Shown: positions 23,619 through 32,027, counted from the first letter of the stretch. The stretch: 64,000 nt of DNA from Pseudomonas fluorescens (GCF_001307275.1 NZ_CP012831.1:5014501-5078500), one strand, 5' to 3'. Translations and numbers: made by a program. Notes: generated by a model not told the origin, from the sequence alone.

Positions 23619-24617
23619 ATGCTATTTGGAATATCTCGCGTGAATACGCCACCTAACATCGGTTCATCACGCCAAGCAGTGCAAAAGGGGGACAGATCGG
23701 ATTTCAGTGATGCTGTAGCCCAGCTCTCATGGGACGACTTGCGCATTATCAAAGCGCTCAGTGAATGCGCAAATCGCACTGATGCCGCCAAAAAACTAGG
23801 GATCAACATATCCACGGTATCGCGCCGAGTGGCCCAGCTTGAGAAAACACTTGGAGTTGCACTCTTCGATCACCGCCGCTCGGGATACATGCTCACAGCG
23901 GAAGGCGTAGAGCTGCGAGAGCTCGCCGAGCGTGTCGAACTGGATATCGTTAGTGTTGCACGGCGCGTTTCACGGACGGGGCAGGGGCCACTCGGAAAAC
24001 TCCGCATCACAACGAGCGATTCGCTGCTGCTGTACTTCCTCACACCTATCATTGCGGAATTCAAAGCTCTGAATGAAGGGATAGCGATTGAAGTACTGGT
24101 AGGCAATCAGACATTGAGTCTTGCCCGCGATGAGTCGGATATTGCGGTGAGGGCGACCAATAAACCAGCTGAAAGCCTGGTTGGGCGCAAACTCGCGACA
24201 ATTGCCTGGGCACCATACGGCAGTGTTAAAAACGCACCGACCTCGACACCTTTCGCAGAAGGCCAAGCGTGGGTGTCTTACTCGGCAGCTTTATGCGGCC
24301 TCAAAGCAACGAGCTACGTTGATAACAGAGTTCGCCCAGATTGCATTTCGTATCGTACCGACTCCGTCGCCGCTGCAAGCGCTGCGATTGTGGCGGGTCT
24401 TGGTTTTGGGTTCCTTCCCTGCATGCTGGGTGACATCACGCCGGGATTGGTGCGTGTCGGCCCGGTTGTGCCTGAACTTCAGGATGGGCTATGGCTGCTG
24501 ACTCACCAGGACATTCGAAAGTCATGGCGAGTCAAGGCGTTCATGACGTTTTGCGCAGCGGCGGTTGCCGAACTCAAGCCATTGGTCGAAGGTCAGCGAG
24601 CTCTCCCGGTTTCCTAG
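23619..24617 (+). CDS. LysR-type regulator
   Basis: A 332-residue LysR protein, longer than usual because of about 35 residues before the HTH (LSWDDLRIIKALSECANRTD, INISTVSRRVAQLEKTLG at residues about 36-90). The effector domain starts at LGKLRITTSDSLLLYF. The N-terminal extension may mean that the true start is a later codon. It is convergent with the RidA-like gene, and it is the nearest LysR to the double palindrome at 25190-25224, which I infer is its target. Confidence 0.85.
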   Translation: MLFGISRVNTPPNIGSSRQAVQKGDRSDFSDAVAQLSWDDLRIIKALSECANRTDAAKKLGINISTVSRRVAQLEKTLGVALFDHRRSGYMLTAEGVELRELAERVELDIVSVARRVSRTGQGPLGKLRITTSDSLLLYFLTPIIAEFKALNEGIAIEVLVGNQTLSLARDESDIAVRATNKPAESLVGRKLATIAWAPYGSVKNAPTSTPFAEGQAWVSYSAALCGLKATSYVDNRVRPDCISYRTDSVAAASAAIVAGLGFGFLPCMLGDITPGLVRVGPVVPELQDGLWLLTHQDIRKSWRVKAFMTFCAAAVAELKPLVEGQRALPVS

Positions 24618-24636
24618 AGGAAACCGGGAGCATGTC

Positions 24637-25098
24637 TTAGCGGGTGCCGGAGCCAATGACTGCCTTGCAGACAATTTCGATCAACTGCGATCGCTGCGCG
24701 AGCCTCGATACGCCGATGATGTTGCTCGCGCACTGGGGCCGCTCGGTGCCAAACGCAGCCTTGCGAACATTGCCTACCACCGCAAACGCCGCGTCCATGT
24801 CCAGCACATAAAGCGTCTCTTCAACCACGTCTTCAAGTGTTGCGCCATACAGGGCAAGCAACTTGGAGATGTTGTCGTAGGAAGCGCGCATTTGCTCTCC
24901 CATTGAAGAGAAATCACTGGGCTTGCCTTCGCTATCGAGTGGGGCAGGAGCTACCAGGTTGCCGTCCTCATCATGGTTGAATTGGCCGGAGATATAGATC
25001 TCGTTTCCGACTTGTCTGGCCTGCGGGTAGCCGTAGCTTTCTTCCCATGCGACACCCCAGTAAGCGGTTTTCTTTCCGAACGGTTGCGAAGCTGACAT
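24637..25098 (-). CDS. RidA/YjgF family protein
   Basis: A 153-residue protein of the YjgF/YER057c/UK114 family (RQVGNEIYISGQFNHDEDGN, MRASYDNISKLLALYG, DVVEETLYVLDMD). The substrate-binding Arg of genuine RidA enamine deaminases, normally just after the Pro near the end, is absent: the stretch reads TERPQCASNIIGVSRLA. It is therefore probably one of the Rid subgroups of other function. ATG 25098 has AGGAG upstream. It is divergent from the isochorismatase-like gene across the double palindrome. Confidence 0.85.
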   Translation of the reverse strand: MSASQPFGKKTAYWGVAWEESYGYPQARQVGNEIYISGQFNHDEDGNLVAPAPLDSEGKPSDFSSMGEQMRASYDNISKLLALYGATLEDVVEETLYVLDMDAAFAVVGNVRKAAFGTERPQCASNIIGVSRLAQRSQLIEIVCKAVIGSGTR

Positions 25099-25189
25099 TG
25101 CATTCTCCTGGCGTAGAAAAGACTGCTCGCACCGCGGCAGTCCGAGTTGTGGGAAGCCAGAGACTAGCACCGCAAGTGATTTTTCAAGG

Positions 25190-25224
25190 GCGCATTAATG
25201 CGCCTTTGGAGACGCATTAATGCG
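25190..25224. promoter_or_regulatory. tandem CGCATTAATGCG palindromes, probable LysR operator
   Basis: A perfect 14-bp palindrome GCGCATTAATGCGC (25190-25203) is followed by a second 12-bp perfect copy (25213-25224). Their centres are 22 bp apart, about two helical turns. They lie between the divergent RidA-like and isochorismatase-like genes. ATTAAT-centred dyads in pairs are typical binding sites for LysR tetramers. Confidence 0.65.
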
Positions 25225-25372
25225 CCCCTAAAGTTGCGAATGATCGGTTACCTTGAACTCGAATTCGGCGCCGCAGCTACCGCCAACAACCTTCCGCGAT
25301 TTTCAGCAGACAGAAGATTGGCCCGGCCCGCAAAGAGATTTGAAGACCATCATTTCACTAAATGGAACCACC

Positions 25373-26059
25373 ATGAACAATCCAAAAACCGAAGTACTGA
25401 CCCCTCAAAACAGCCAACTGATTTTCATTGATCAGCAGCCGCAGATGGCCTTTGGCGTGCAAAGCATTGACCGCCAGACGCTGAAGAACAACACGGTCGC
25501 TCTGGCAAAGGCCGCAAAAATTTTCAACGTGCCAACCACTATCACCACGGTCGAAACCAATAGCTTCTCCGGCCACACATACCCCGAATTACTCGCTGTG
25601 TTTCCTGACGCCCCTCTGCTGGAGCGCACCTCGATGAACTCGTGGGACGATCAGAAAGTCCGTGACGCGCTGAAAACCAATGGCCGTAACAAAATCATCG
25701 TATCTGGCCTTTGGACGGAAGTGTGTAATACCACATTTGCACTTTCCGCCATGCACGATGCCGGCTACGAGATCTACATGGTCGCCGATGCTTCCGGGGG
25801 CACAACGAAGGAGGCTCACGATTACGCCATGCAGCGCATGATTCAGGCCGGCGTGGTGCCGGTCACTTGGCAGCAGGTGCTGCTGGAGTGGCAGCGTGAC
25901 TGGAACAACCGCGCCACCTACGACGCCGTCATGAATCTGGTGAAGGAGCACTCCGGTGCTTACGGCATGGGCGTCGACTATGCCTACACCATGGTGCACA
26001 AGGCTCCCGAGCGTGTAGACCACGGCCCGACCTTGGCACCTGTGGCCGCCTCTATCTGA
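25373..26059 (+). CDS. isochorismatase-like hydrolase (YcaC-type)
   Basis: A 228-residue cysteine hydrolase of the isochorismatase superfamily. The nucleophile Cys118 sits in SGLWTEVCN and the catalytic Asp20 in IFIDQQPQM. The long C-terminal part after WQQVLLEWQRDWNN resembles YcaC, whose substrate is unknown. The ATG at 25373 fits the family start; the open frame begins earlier, at 25253, inside the operator side. It is probably coregulated with the RidA-like gene, which suggests hydrolysis of an N- or carbonyl-containing small molecule. Confidence 0.85.
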   Translation: MNNPKTEVLTPQNSQLIFIDQQPQMAFGVQSIDRQTLKNNTVALAKAAKIFNVPTTITTVETNSFSGHTYPELLAVFPDAPLLERTSMNSWDDQKVRDALKTNGRNKIIVSGLWTEVCNTTFALSAMHDAGYEIYMVADASGGTTKEAHDYAMQRMIQAGVVPVTWQQVLLEWQRDWNNRATYDAVMNLVKEHSGAYGMGVDYAYTMVHKAPERVDHGPTLAPVAASI

Positions 26060-26299
26060 GACTCACTGGCCCTCATTAAGTGGGGGCCAGTCCCCATTGC
26101 TATCCATTTGAACCGGAACGGCGACAGAGGCTATGTCAGCGTCGTCCGTACGCCTGCGACGTCACGCAATCCGATCCGCCTACTGTCCCTGGGCGATGTC
26201 CCGCACCGAACTTTACCGAGTCTTCCGGTCGTTCATGTTGAAAAAAGGAATCACCATGAAAGGTGTCGAAGCACTGCGCTTATCAATGTCGTATTTCTG

Positions 26300-26617
26300 C
26301 CCACGGGAAAACTCAAACGGTGGCAGGAGACAGTTGCAAAACAATTGATGCTGGAAAGCCTAGAGACCGGAGTTACTGTGTCGACGCTTGCGCAGGCCTG
26401 CGCACTCTCGCGCAGTCATTTCACCCGAAAATTCAAAGTAAGCACACGTTTGTCCCCTACAGAATGCAAACAGCTGCTTGAGTCCTCAGTAATGACGCTA
26501 ACCCGGATCGCTATGGCATGCGGATTCTGCGACCAAGCACACTTTTGCAGAGTTTTCTCAAGGAATGAAGGTATGACGCCTCTGGCCTGGAGACGGAGTG
26601 CTCGCTCTGCCGCCTGA
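26300..26617 (+). pseudogene. truncated AraC-type regulator
   Basis: The frame encodes an AraC DNA-binding domain: VSTLAQACALSRSHFTRKFK (first HTH) and LTRIAMACGFCDQAHFCRVF (second HTH), ending MTPLAWRR. Between them the expected linker helix is missing: LSPTECKQLLESS lacks about ten residues that normally follow SP. No credible start codon or N-terminal domain is present upstream. I read it as a gene fragment with an internal in-frame deletion. Confidence 0.65.
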
Positions 26618-26654
26618 TAACCTTTTTTAGATGTATTTTGAATCCGAAGGACTG

Positions 26655-26765
26655 CTAGTCGCCAATAGCAGCTGCTCATGAGCGACCGCTAGCGGCCATG
26701 GGCCGGCGTAGATGACAGGTCAGCTTCCGGCCAGAAGCAGGCTTTCACCTACATTGACAAAGCAG
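26655..26765. repeat. dispersed repeat copies in the gap before the lipoprotein gene
   Basis: The 400-bp gap 26618-27016 holds AGTCGCCAATAGCAGCTGCT with CATGAGCGACCGCTAGCGGC, and then CTTCCGGCCAGAAGCAGGC, both pieces of the dispersed repeat family. A further GGTCGAAAGCCGGTCGTGGG lies near 26812. Apart from a possible promoter before 27017, nothing else is visible. Confidence 0.5.
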
Positions 26766-27016
26766 CGGCCGATCCAATTGGCTATCGATTTAGAACATGT
26801 GGCTGTTTGTGGTCGAAAGCCGGTCGTGGGGAAGCAGCGAATGTACCGGGAATGTGTGTGAAACGTTGTCATCTTTCTTCCTTCAGATGTCCCGCGCACA
26901 GTTTCCTCTGTTATTCTGATTCAAAAATCATGCGTGTGGATGAGACGCTATGTTGCATTCAATACAGTTATCAAGCGGCAGACATGTCGACTAATTAATA
27001 GTTAGGGAAACTGAGT

Positions 27017-27577
27017 ATGCACCGCTTAGTAGCAAATGGACTTGTTTTCATCAGTATTGCGATATTATGTTCTGGCTGCACATCCTATTCGTCCCAGCCG
27101 ACAATCAACGAACACGTTGAACCCGAAGAAAAAGAAACTATCTTCAGCTTCAGTTACGAAATAAACTCTCCATGGAAAGATAGTCGCTTCGCCAGGGACG
27201 CATACGCAGCGACACTAAAATTTATTCCAAGCGCGCAAAATACTAGCTCAAACCTTACAGCTTTGCCCCTTCCTACCTTAGAAATAAAAATCTCGGAATT
27301 TTCATCTGGCGGCGCTTGCGCACAAGAATACTTAACGGGTTTGAGTCTTGGTTTAATTCCTAGTTGGTGTTCAAGGCCAAACCTTTTCAAGTTTGATTTC
27401 ATACTGAATAAAGACCACAGCTTTTGCAGGCAAAGAACTTATTCAATAAGTTCCACGTCCTTCTCACATCTCACGATGATTCCCTTCGCCCTGTTCAATG
27501 CGGAAAATCAACCATTAACGCTCTATAAGGCCGCGCTAAAAGATTTCCTTCAAAGAGGTCAATGTACAACGTCCTAA
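27017..27577 (+). CDS. putative lipoprotein of unknown function
   Basis: A 186-residue AT-rich protein with an N-terminal export signal ending SIAILCSGC; Cys21 would be the lipidated residue, though the -3 position is Cys rather than the usual Leu. The mature part contains four more cysteines (GACAQEY, SWCSRPN, SFCRQRT, GQCTTS), suggesting disulfides in the periplasm or outer membrane. A TAGGGA sequence precedes the ATG. I do not recognise a family. A hairpin follows at 27613. Confidence 0.7.
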   Translation: MHRLVANGLVFISIAILCSGCTSYSSQPTINEHVEPEEKETIFSFSYEINSPWKDSRFARDAYAATLKFIPSAQNTSSNLTALPLPTLEIKISEFSSGGACAQEYLTGLSLGLIPSWCSRPNLFKFDFILNKDHSFCRQRTYSISSTSFSHLTMIPFALFNAENQPLTLYKAALKDFLQRGQCTTS

Positions 27578-27612
27578 CAGGTACGTTCACATGCTTCGCC
27601 CGCCGCTACGGA

Positions 27613-27637
27613 GGCCCCATGTCAAGCATGGGGGGCC
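27613..27637 (+). terminator. hairpin after the lipoprotein gene
   Basis: GGCCCCATG pairs with CATGGGG and CC across a 5-nt loop, with a 2-nt bulge, 36 nt behind the stop. It is followed by GTTTGAGG rather than a T-run. Confidence 0.45.
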
Positions 27638-27677
27638 GTTTGAGGTGGAAACTTATCTTAGGTGACCGTCTGCTTCT

Positions 27678-27844
27678 GGCCGAGGCTGTGTAAAAACATT
27701 TTTGAGCGCGACAGGTACTCAAAACCGGACTTAAAATCGCGCTTCTACGCGAAATCCACATCTGCTCACGTGCCGATAAATTTCAGATTTAACGTAGACG
27801 CGCGCACTTCAATCTTGGCGAAGCGTTTTTACACACTCTGGGCC
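27678..27844. mobile_element. MITE-like element with 20-bp terminal inverted repeats
   Basis: The left end GGCCGAGGCTGTGTAAAAAC and the complement of the right end GGCCCAGAGTGTGTAAAAAC agree at 17 of 20 positions. The 167-bp element encodes nothing. The flanks CTGCTTCT and GATAGCGGTCGG look like the two halves of one dispersed repeat copy, and GGCC at both ends could be target-site duplication. I infer a non-autonomous insertion. Confidence 0.5.
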
Positions 27845-28028
27845 GATAGCGGTCGGTCTGTAAGCATCGGCCGAAGGGCCATGCTTTACCCCTGGGTGTC
27901 TTCGCGGAGCGGTTTCGCCTTTGTTGAACCCGCAACGCGGAAGGAGCCCAGGGGGGCTGTTGGTCGATGGCTGCCTTTGGCAAAGGGCTGCTATCGACCC
28001 AGGTTGTGTGAACACGAGCTGGAAGCAG
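27845..28028. repeat. repeat-rich gap
   Basis: Contains GATAGCGGTCGGTCTGTAAG, then TGGTCGATGGCTGCC facing GGGCTGCTATCGACCCA (an inverted pair with mismatches), again of the dispersed repeat family. The ORF spanning it has no support as a gene. Confidence 0.45.
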
Positions 28029-28406
28029 TTAACTAAACGTGATGCAGACTGGTTCCATCTCTACCAACGAATTTTCACAGGCCCCTACGAGATCTCGCAC
28101 ACAGTAAAGCCTCCATCCCTTACCTGATCCCCACTTTGCCGCGACAGGTCCAAGCGAAGACTCTTCCTCCTGCGTTGCGCGAGCCCAATCATCGTGCCCG
28201 ATCTCAGCGATCAATTGAGCCTGGTAGACCTGTAAGAATGGAAGCAAGCTTTTCGCTTGTTCAACCTCTATGAGGACAAATTCTGCTGTATCGAGTTGCT
28301 GTTTAACATTTTCGACCAGTTCGTGAGCCTGCAACGGGAGTTCCAAGGCTGATCCGGATTTGTCAGCACTTTGGAAGGTGCCACAGATGATGTTCCCTCC
28401 TGCCAT
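28029..28406 (-). CDS. hypothetical protein
   Basis: A 125-residue protein that I do not recognise. It is mixed alpha/beta by appearance, with an acidic middle (ATQEEESSLGP) and no signal peptide or membrane segment. A GGGGAAAG ribosome site lies just upstream of the ATG, supporting a real gene. It is the last of three minus-strand small genes (29600 to 28029) whose style resembles orphan immunity genes of contact-dependent or type VI toxins. Confidence 0.6.
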   Translation of the reverse strand: MAGGNIICGTFQSADKSGSALELPLQAHELVENVKQQLDTAEFVLIEVEQAKSLLPFLQVYQAQLIAEIGHDDWARATQEEESSLGPVAAKWGSGKGWRLYCVRDLVGACENSLVEMEPVCITFS

Positions 28407-28576
28407 ATCTTTCCCCTATCGTGGCTTCGAAGCTTGGATTAGGCAGCTCGCGATTACGTGTCTAACGTCGATTTTTTGCTGGTCTACACCCGTTGCGAGC
28501 GGCCAATTAATCCAAGGCTTGATGAAAAATCTGCGATTCTCTGACCTTCTGGTGGTCGAGATCGTGACGGGACCTT

Positions 28577-29227
28577 TCAATCATTTCTTACCTGTTTGAG
28601 CCAGTTCCAGAAAGGATCACTGGATTCATGCGCGTCCATGCTTGTTGTGCTTGAGATGAGATCTGATGCGCGCGCCGGGACGCTGAGGCCAAGCGTGCAT
28701 TCCACGTACGCCCGCAATGCCCTAGGTGGCGCTGGGTAGTCATCATCTGCGTATTGCTGCTCCCGCAGTTCGGCCGGTGTTCTCGTAAACTCCTCTGGCC
28801 AGCAGTGCTCGTTGTAACCGATGGCCAGTAAGCGAATCAGGTCTTGCGTACTATTGGTCAAGACGCAGAGCATGTCTGATCCCGAGCCCGAGCCAAGATG
28901 GACGATTCGCTGCTGATCGTGGTCGTCCAGCCACAACCCTGCCCACGATCCATCGCCACCAGTCCTGAGGAATATTGATAGCCGCTCGTTTACTCTGGGA
29001 TCTTCGCAGGCCGTCCATCGAGCAGTATCGGCGGAGTCAGGAACGTGAAAGGCGGTGATAGCGCTGTTGTTGTATTCAGGTTCGGGATGCAAAGTCATGT
29101 AGCGGCCCCCGGTCCTATAGTGCCGGACGCAGCCTAGTGCTTCCAGGAATTCCATGGTCTGTCGTAATACTGGAGGTACCGGATTGCTTGCCGGGAAGGC
29201 GGCCACTAATTCGTCGGTGAAGCTCAT
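28577..29227 (-). CDS. hypothetical protein, SUKH/immunity-like
   Basis: A 216-residue cytosolic protein starting MSFTDELVAAFP, with AGGAAAG upstream of ATG 29227. The segment SMLCVL-like DMLCVLTNSTQDLIRLLAIGYNEHC, read here in pieces DMLCVLTN and LIRLLAIGYNEHC, resembles the core of SMI1/KNR4 (SUKH) immunity proteins. WAGLWLDDHDQQRIVHLG before it fits the same fold. Assignment is by motif style only. No toxin gene is adjacent, so it may be an orphan. Confidence 0.6.
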   Translation of the reverse strand: MSFTDELVAAFPASNPVPPVLRQTMEFLEALGCVRHYRTGGRYMTLHPEPEYNNSAITAFHVPDSADTARWTACEDPRVNERLSIFLRTGGDGSWAGLWLDDHDQQRIVHLGSGSGSDMLCVLTNSTQDLIRLLAIGYNEHCWPEEFTRTPAELREQQYADDDYPAPPRALRAYVECTLGLSVPARASDLISSTTSMDAHESSDPFWNWLKQVRND

Positions 29228-29309
29228 GTCTTTCCTGACCATTGTCTTTAGCGAGTATCGTGAATAAAGGTGGATAGCTATGCCCGGAATATATCGCCAT
29301 GTGCGACCC

Positions 29310-29370
29310 AATGCCCGCTTCTGGCCGATTACTGCCTGTCGCGAAAGGCGGTAAACGACCCGAAGCGGTC
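29310..29370. repeat. dispersed repeat copy
   Basis: Carries CGCTTCTGGCCGATTACTGC, CTGTCGCGAAAGGCGGTAAA and CGACCCGAAGCGG, an imperfect inverted copy of the family. It lies between the two unknown genes ending at 29227 and 29388. Another short piece, TTGGCCGAAAGCAGCC, is near 29627. Confidence 0.55.
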
Positions 29371-29387
29371 ATAACGCAGCTTCCAAA

Positions 29388-29600
29388 TCAGGGCGTGAAT
29401 GGATCAATCCAGCCAGGCCGAAGTCCTGCCTCGTATTCTTTGCGTACGTAGGCAAGTGACTCTGCGCATCCCATTTCCGCCTCGATAGCGCCTATGCATC
29501 CCCAGTAATCTCCGCCGCAATTGCCTGATAGCGGATCTGCTGGGTCGTCGAGTACGCGTCTGCAAATCGTGCAGTATTCCGGCTTATTGCTGTTCGTCAT
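29388..29600 (-). CDS. small cysteine-rich protein
   Basis: A 70-residue protein starting MTNSNKPEYCTICRRVLDDP. It has a CxxC pair near the N-terminus and further Cys in NCGGDYWGCIG, a pattern suggesting one structural zinc site. Proteins of this look are seen near Rhs and type VI toxin loci in Pseudomonas, but the function is unknown. I chose ATG 29600 because the conserved part begins there; the longer frame to 29681 runs into a repeat. Confidence 0.65.
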   Translation of the reverse strand: MTNSNKPEYCTICRRVLDDPADPLSGNCGGDYWGCIGAIEAEMGCAESLAYVRKEYEAGLRPGWIDPFTP

Positions 29601-29729
29601 AATCTCGCTTCCCAAACGTCTGGTCTTGGCCGAAAGCAGCCTTTGCCGAATGCCTGCACAATTACTACCCATCAGCCACAACCTGTAAATGCCAGCATCA
29701 AAACGGGCGCCTTAAGCGCCCGTAATCCC

Positions 29730-30002
29730 TTAACGTTCAACCTGCGCCTGAAGCCGCCGACCAATCACCTCCAGCAGATCACACCCATCCCGCAACGGAA
29801 TCACCAAAAGCTGCGCGAAATCCGAAAGCACCACCGTATCGCTGGCAATCTCGGAGCGAAACGCGATGTTTTCCAATACTTGGGTCACCGTGCGGATGCG
29901 GTAATCGGCAGTTGCGTGCAGGACGTCAAGCGGCGCCTGGGTATCGATGAGTAGGGCGGCCGGGGTGCAGTCGATGTCGGTGATGGGGATGTATCTCTGC
30001 AT
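29730..30002 (-). CDS. DUF3077 family protein
   Basis: A 90-residue protein (MQRYIPITDIDCTPAALLID, ending LLEVIGRRLQAQVER) of a small family largely confined to Pseudomonas. It is probably helical, without signal or membrane segments, and of unknown role. GGAG precedes the ATG. Its first codons and the 250 bp upstream are partly duplicated at 36010-36276. Confidence 0.7.
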   Translation of the reverse strand: MQRYIPITDIDCTPAALLIDTQAPLDVLHATADYRIRTVTQVLENIAFRSEIASDTVVLSDFAQLLVIPLRDGCDLLEVIGRRLQAQVER

Positions 30003-30276
30003 GGGATTGCTCCATTTGGTTAGAGGGCTTATCCGATACGCAGGTCGCCAAACCTGATCACCATGGTTGGCGACGGAAAGAACTATAGATTTGCGCACCC
30101 AAGACGAACAAGGTGAGAGATTCCGAGGCCTTCGTAGGAATGATGAGAGTTCTCCGAGGAAACGAACCGACTTTATCCATTTCTGTAGGAACAATTACTC
30201 ACACCGGAGAAACCCCCACCCCAACCCCGAGGCCGCGACATCCGGTATCCTGCGCCTCTGAAACACCATCCCGGCC
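30003..30276. repeat. upstream segment duplicated near 36 kb
   Basis: This gap begins at the DUF3077 start and reads TCCGATACG, AGGTCGCCAAACC, GAGATTCCGAG, GAAACGAACCGAC and TTCTGTAGGAACA in the same order as 36061-36254. Identity is imperfect. It presumably contains the DUF3077 promoter. No other gene is visible up to 30342. Confidence 0.55.
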
Positions 30277-30342
30277 CGAGGCGTTCCAATCGTCATCCCG
30301 GCCTCTCGAACAGTCTGCAAAGCAACGCAACAGGAGTCATGC

Positions 30343-31302
30343 ATGTTGATAGGACATCGGTTCGAGCGCACCGCGCAGGGTGACCTGCACATCCATTCGC
30401 GCAACGTGGTGCAGAGCTTGGTCGTGTGGGTGATAGGGGCGGTGGCCTTTGTCTTGCCCATGGCGTTCGCCGTGTTCGTGATGGTTGATGGGGCCTCGTT
30501 GATGGCGGAGGTGGATCCACTGTCCGCTCTATTGATGGTGCTGCTGTGGCTGCTGATTCCTGCCCTTGGTCTGCTGCTGGTGGTGTACACCGGCGTCCAC
30601 GAGACGTTGGTGTTGTCGCGGGTCGACGGCGAAGGCAAGCGCCTGACTCGTAACCTTTTCGGGCGCCGCGAGCGTGTGCAATCGGCCTTCCGGATCGAGG
30701 CTGCCAAATCCCTTGAGCTGCGCCGCCTCCCGCAGGCTGGGCGAGCTCGCACCCAGTTGTGGCTGATACTGCGCGATGGCACCGCGCAGCGCCTGACGAC
30801 CGACAACGTTCCGGTGGTGCCGGGCAGTCAACGCACGGACGTGTGGCTGCGGGAGCTGGCCGATTACCTGGGCGTGGCGTTGCCCACTGAGGTCGTCGAG
30901 GGGGCGGCGCCGGTTGTGACGGTGCCCTATAGGCCAACTCCGGCCCCTAGCAGCGGCAAGGCAGTAAGGGCAGCCCGTCAGCGCCGGGAACAGGGTGACG
31001 CTCCTGCGCCTGAGCCGACCGAGAAACTGGGCGTGCCCGCACGTGCCTTGCTCACGCTATTGGGCGCCTTCTTTGCGGTGCTGGAACTGACTAACGTCAT
31101 GAGCTTGGTGCCGGCCATTTTTACCGGACGGCTGCGCGTCAGTGGCTTTCGAACGGGCTCGACGACGTTCTATTGGGCCGAGCAGCCGCTGAGCTTTTCC
31201 TTCAACTTGTTGGTGGGTGTCGCCGAGGGCGTGATCGTCGGCTTTATTGCATGGGGTTGCCTGCGCGTGGCGATCCAGGGGCGCATGAGCTCCAAGACCT
31301 GA
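30343..31302 (+). CDS. membrane protein of unknown function
   Basis: A 319-residue protein with four likely transmembrane helices: about residues 24-48 and 58-84 near the N-terminus, and about 228-250 and 283-308 at the end. The middle is cytosolic and rich in Arg, Ala and Pro (GKAVRAARQRREQGDAPAP). I do not recognise a family. It stands alone, with no strong ribosome site beyond CAGGAG 9 nt upstream. Confidence 0.7.
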   Translation: MLIGHRFERTAQGDLHIHSRNVVQSLVVWVIGAVAFVLPMAFAVFVMVDGASLMAEVDPLSALLMVLLWLLIPALGLLLVVYTGVHETLVLSRVDGEGKRLTRNLFGRRERVQSAFRIEAAKSLELRRLPQAGRARTQLWLILRDGTAQRLTTDNVPVVPGSQRTDVWLRELADYLGVALPTEVVEGAAPVVTVPYRPTPAPSSGKAVRAARQRREQGDAPAPEPTEKLGVPARALLTLLGAFFAVLELTNVMSLVPAIFTGRLRVSGFRTGSTTFYWAEQPLSFSFNLLVGVAEGVIVGFIAWGCLRVAIQGRMSSKT

Positions 31303-31393
31303 AAGCGGTCGATTCGGTCGTCGTTGGGTTGGAAGGTTGAGAGGGCGCGGCGCAACTGAATGCGATTTTTAAACAGCTACAGAGGAGATGAGC

Positions 31394-32027
31394 ATGGAAC
31401 GCGACAACGACAGCAGCGCCTACATCACCACCACCCAGGCGCTGGAAAGCCTCTACGGCCCCGTCGCGACACCCTCGATGCTCAAGGAAGTCGACCATAT
31501 CCATCCGGTTTACCAGCCCTTCATCGAGGCGGCATCCTTTGTGATTCCTCGCTTCCTCAGGCCCCGGAGGGCTGGATGCGTCTCCGAGGGGTGACGCGCC
31601 GGGGTTCGTTCATGTCCATGACAGCAAGACGCTGTATCTGCCCGATCGCCGTGGCAACAACCGTATCGATTCGCTGCGAAATATCGTCGAGGATCCCCGG
31701 GTCGCGCTGCTTTTCCTCGTGCCCGGCGTGGGGGAAACCTTGCGCGTGAATGGCACGGCCAGGATATCCGTCGAGCCAGCCCTGTTGTCCCGCTTCGCAG
31801 TAAAAGGACAACTCCCTCGAACCGTTCTGGAAGTCACCGTAACCAGTGTTTATTTCCAGTGCAGCAGGGCAGTGGTCAGGGCGGGGTTGTGGGACGTGAA
31901 GCGGCAGATCGAGCGCAGTGCATTGCCCACGGCAGGCGAGGTGTTCAAACGCATCTGCCCATCACAGGTCGATGGCGACGCTTATGACAAGGCACTGCCG
32001 GAGCGTGTTGCCAATACGCTTTACTGA
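31394..32027 (+). pseudogene. pyridoxamine 5'-phosphate oxidase family gene, frameshifted
   Basis: The first frame reads ALESLYGPVATPSMLKEVDH and then EAASFVI. The second resumes at ASSGPGGLDASPRGDAPGF, LYLPDRRGNNRIDSLRNI and ends at 32027, matching the FMN-binding split-barrel family (MSMEG_1061 type) over about 210 residues. A single extra C in ATTCCTC (31547-31548) joins the two. All else is intact, so this is either a recent mutation or a sequencing error. ATG 31394 has GAGGAG upstream. Confidence 0.8.
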
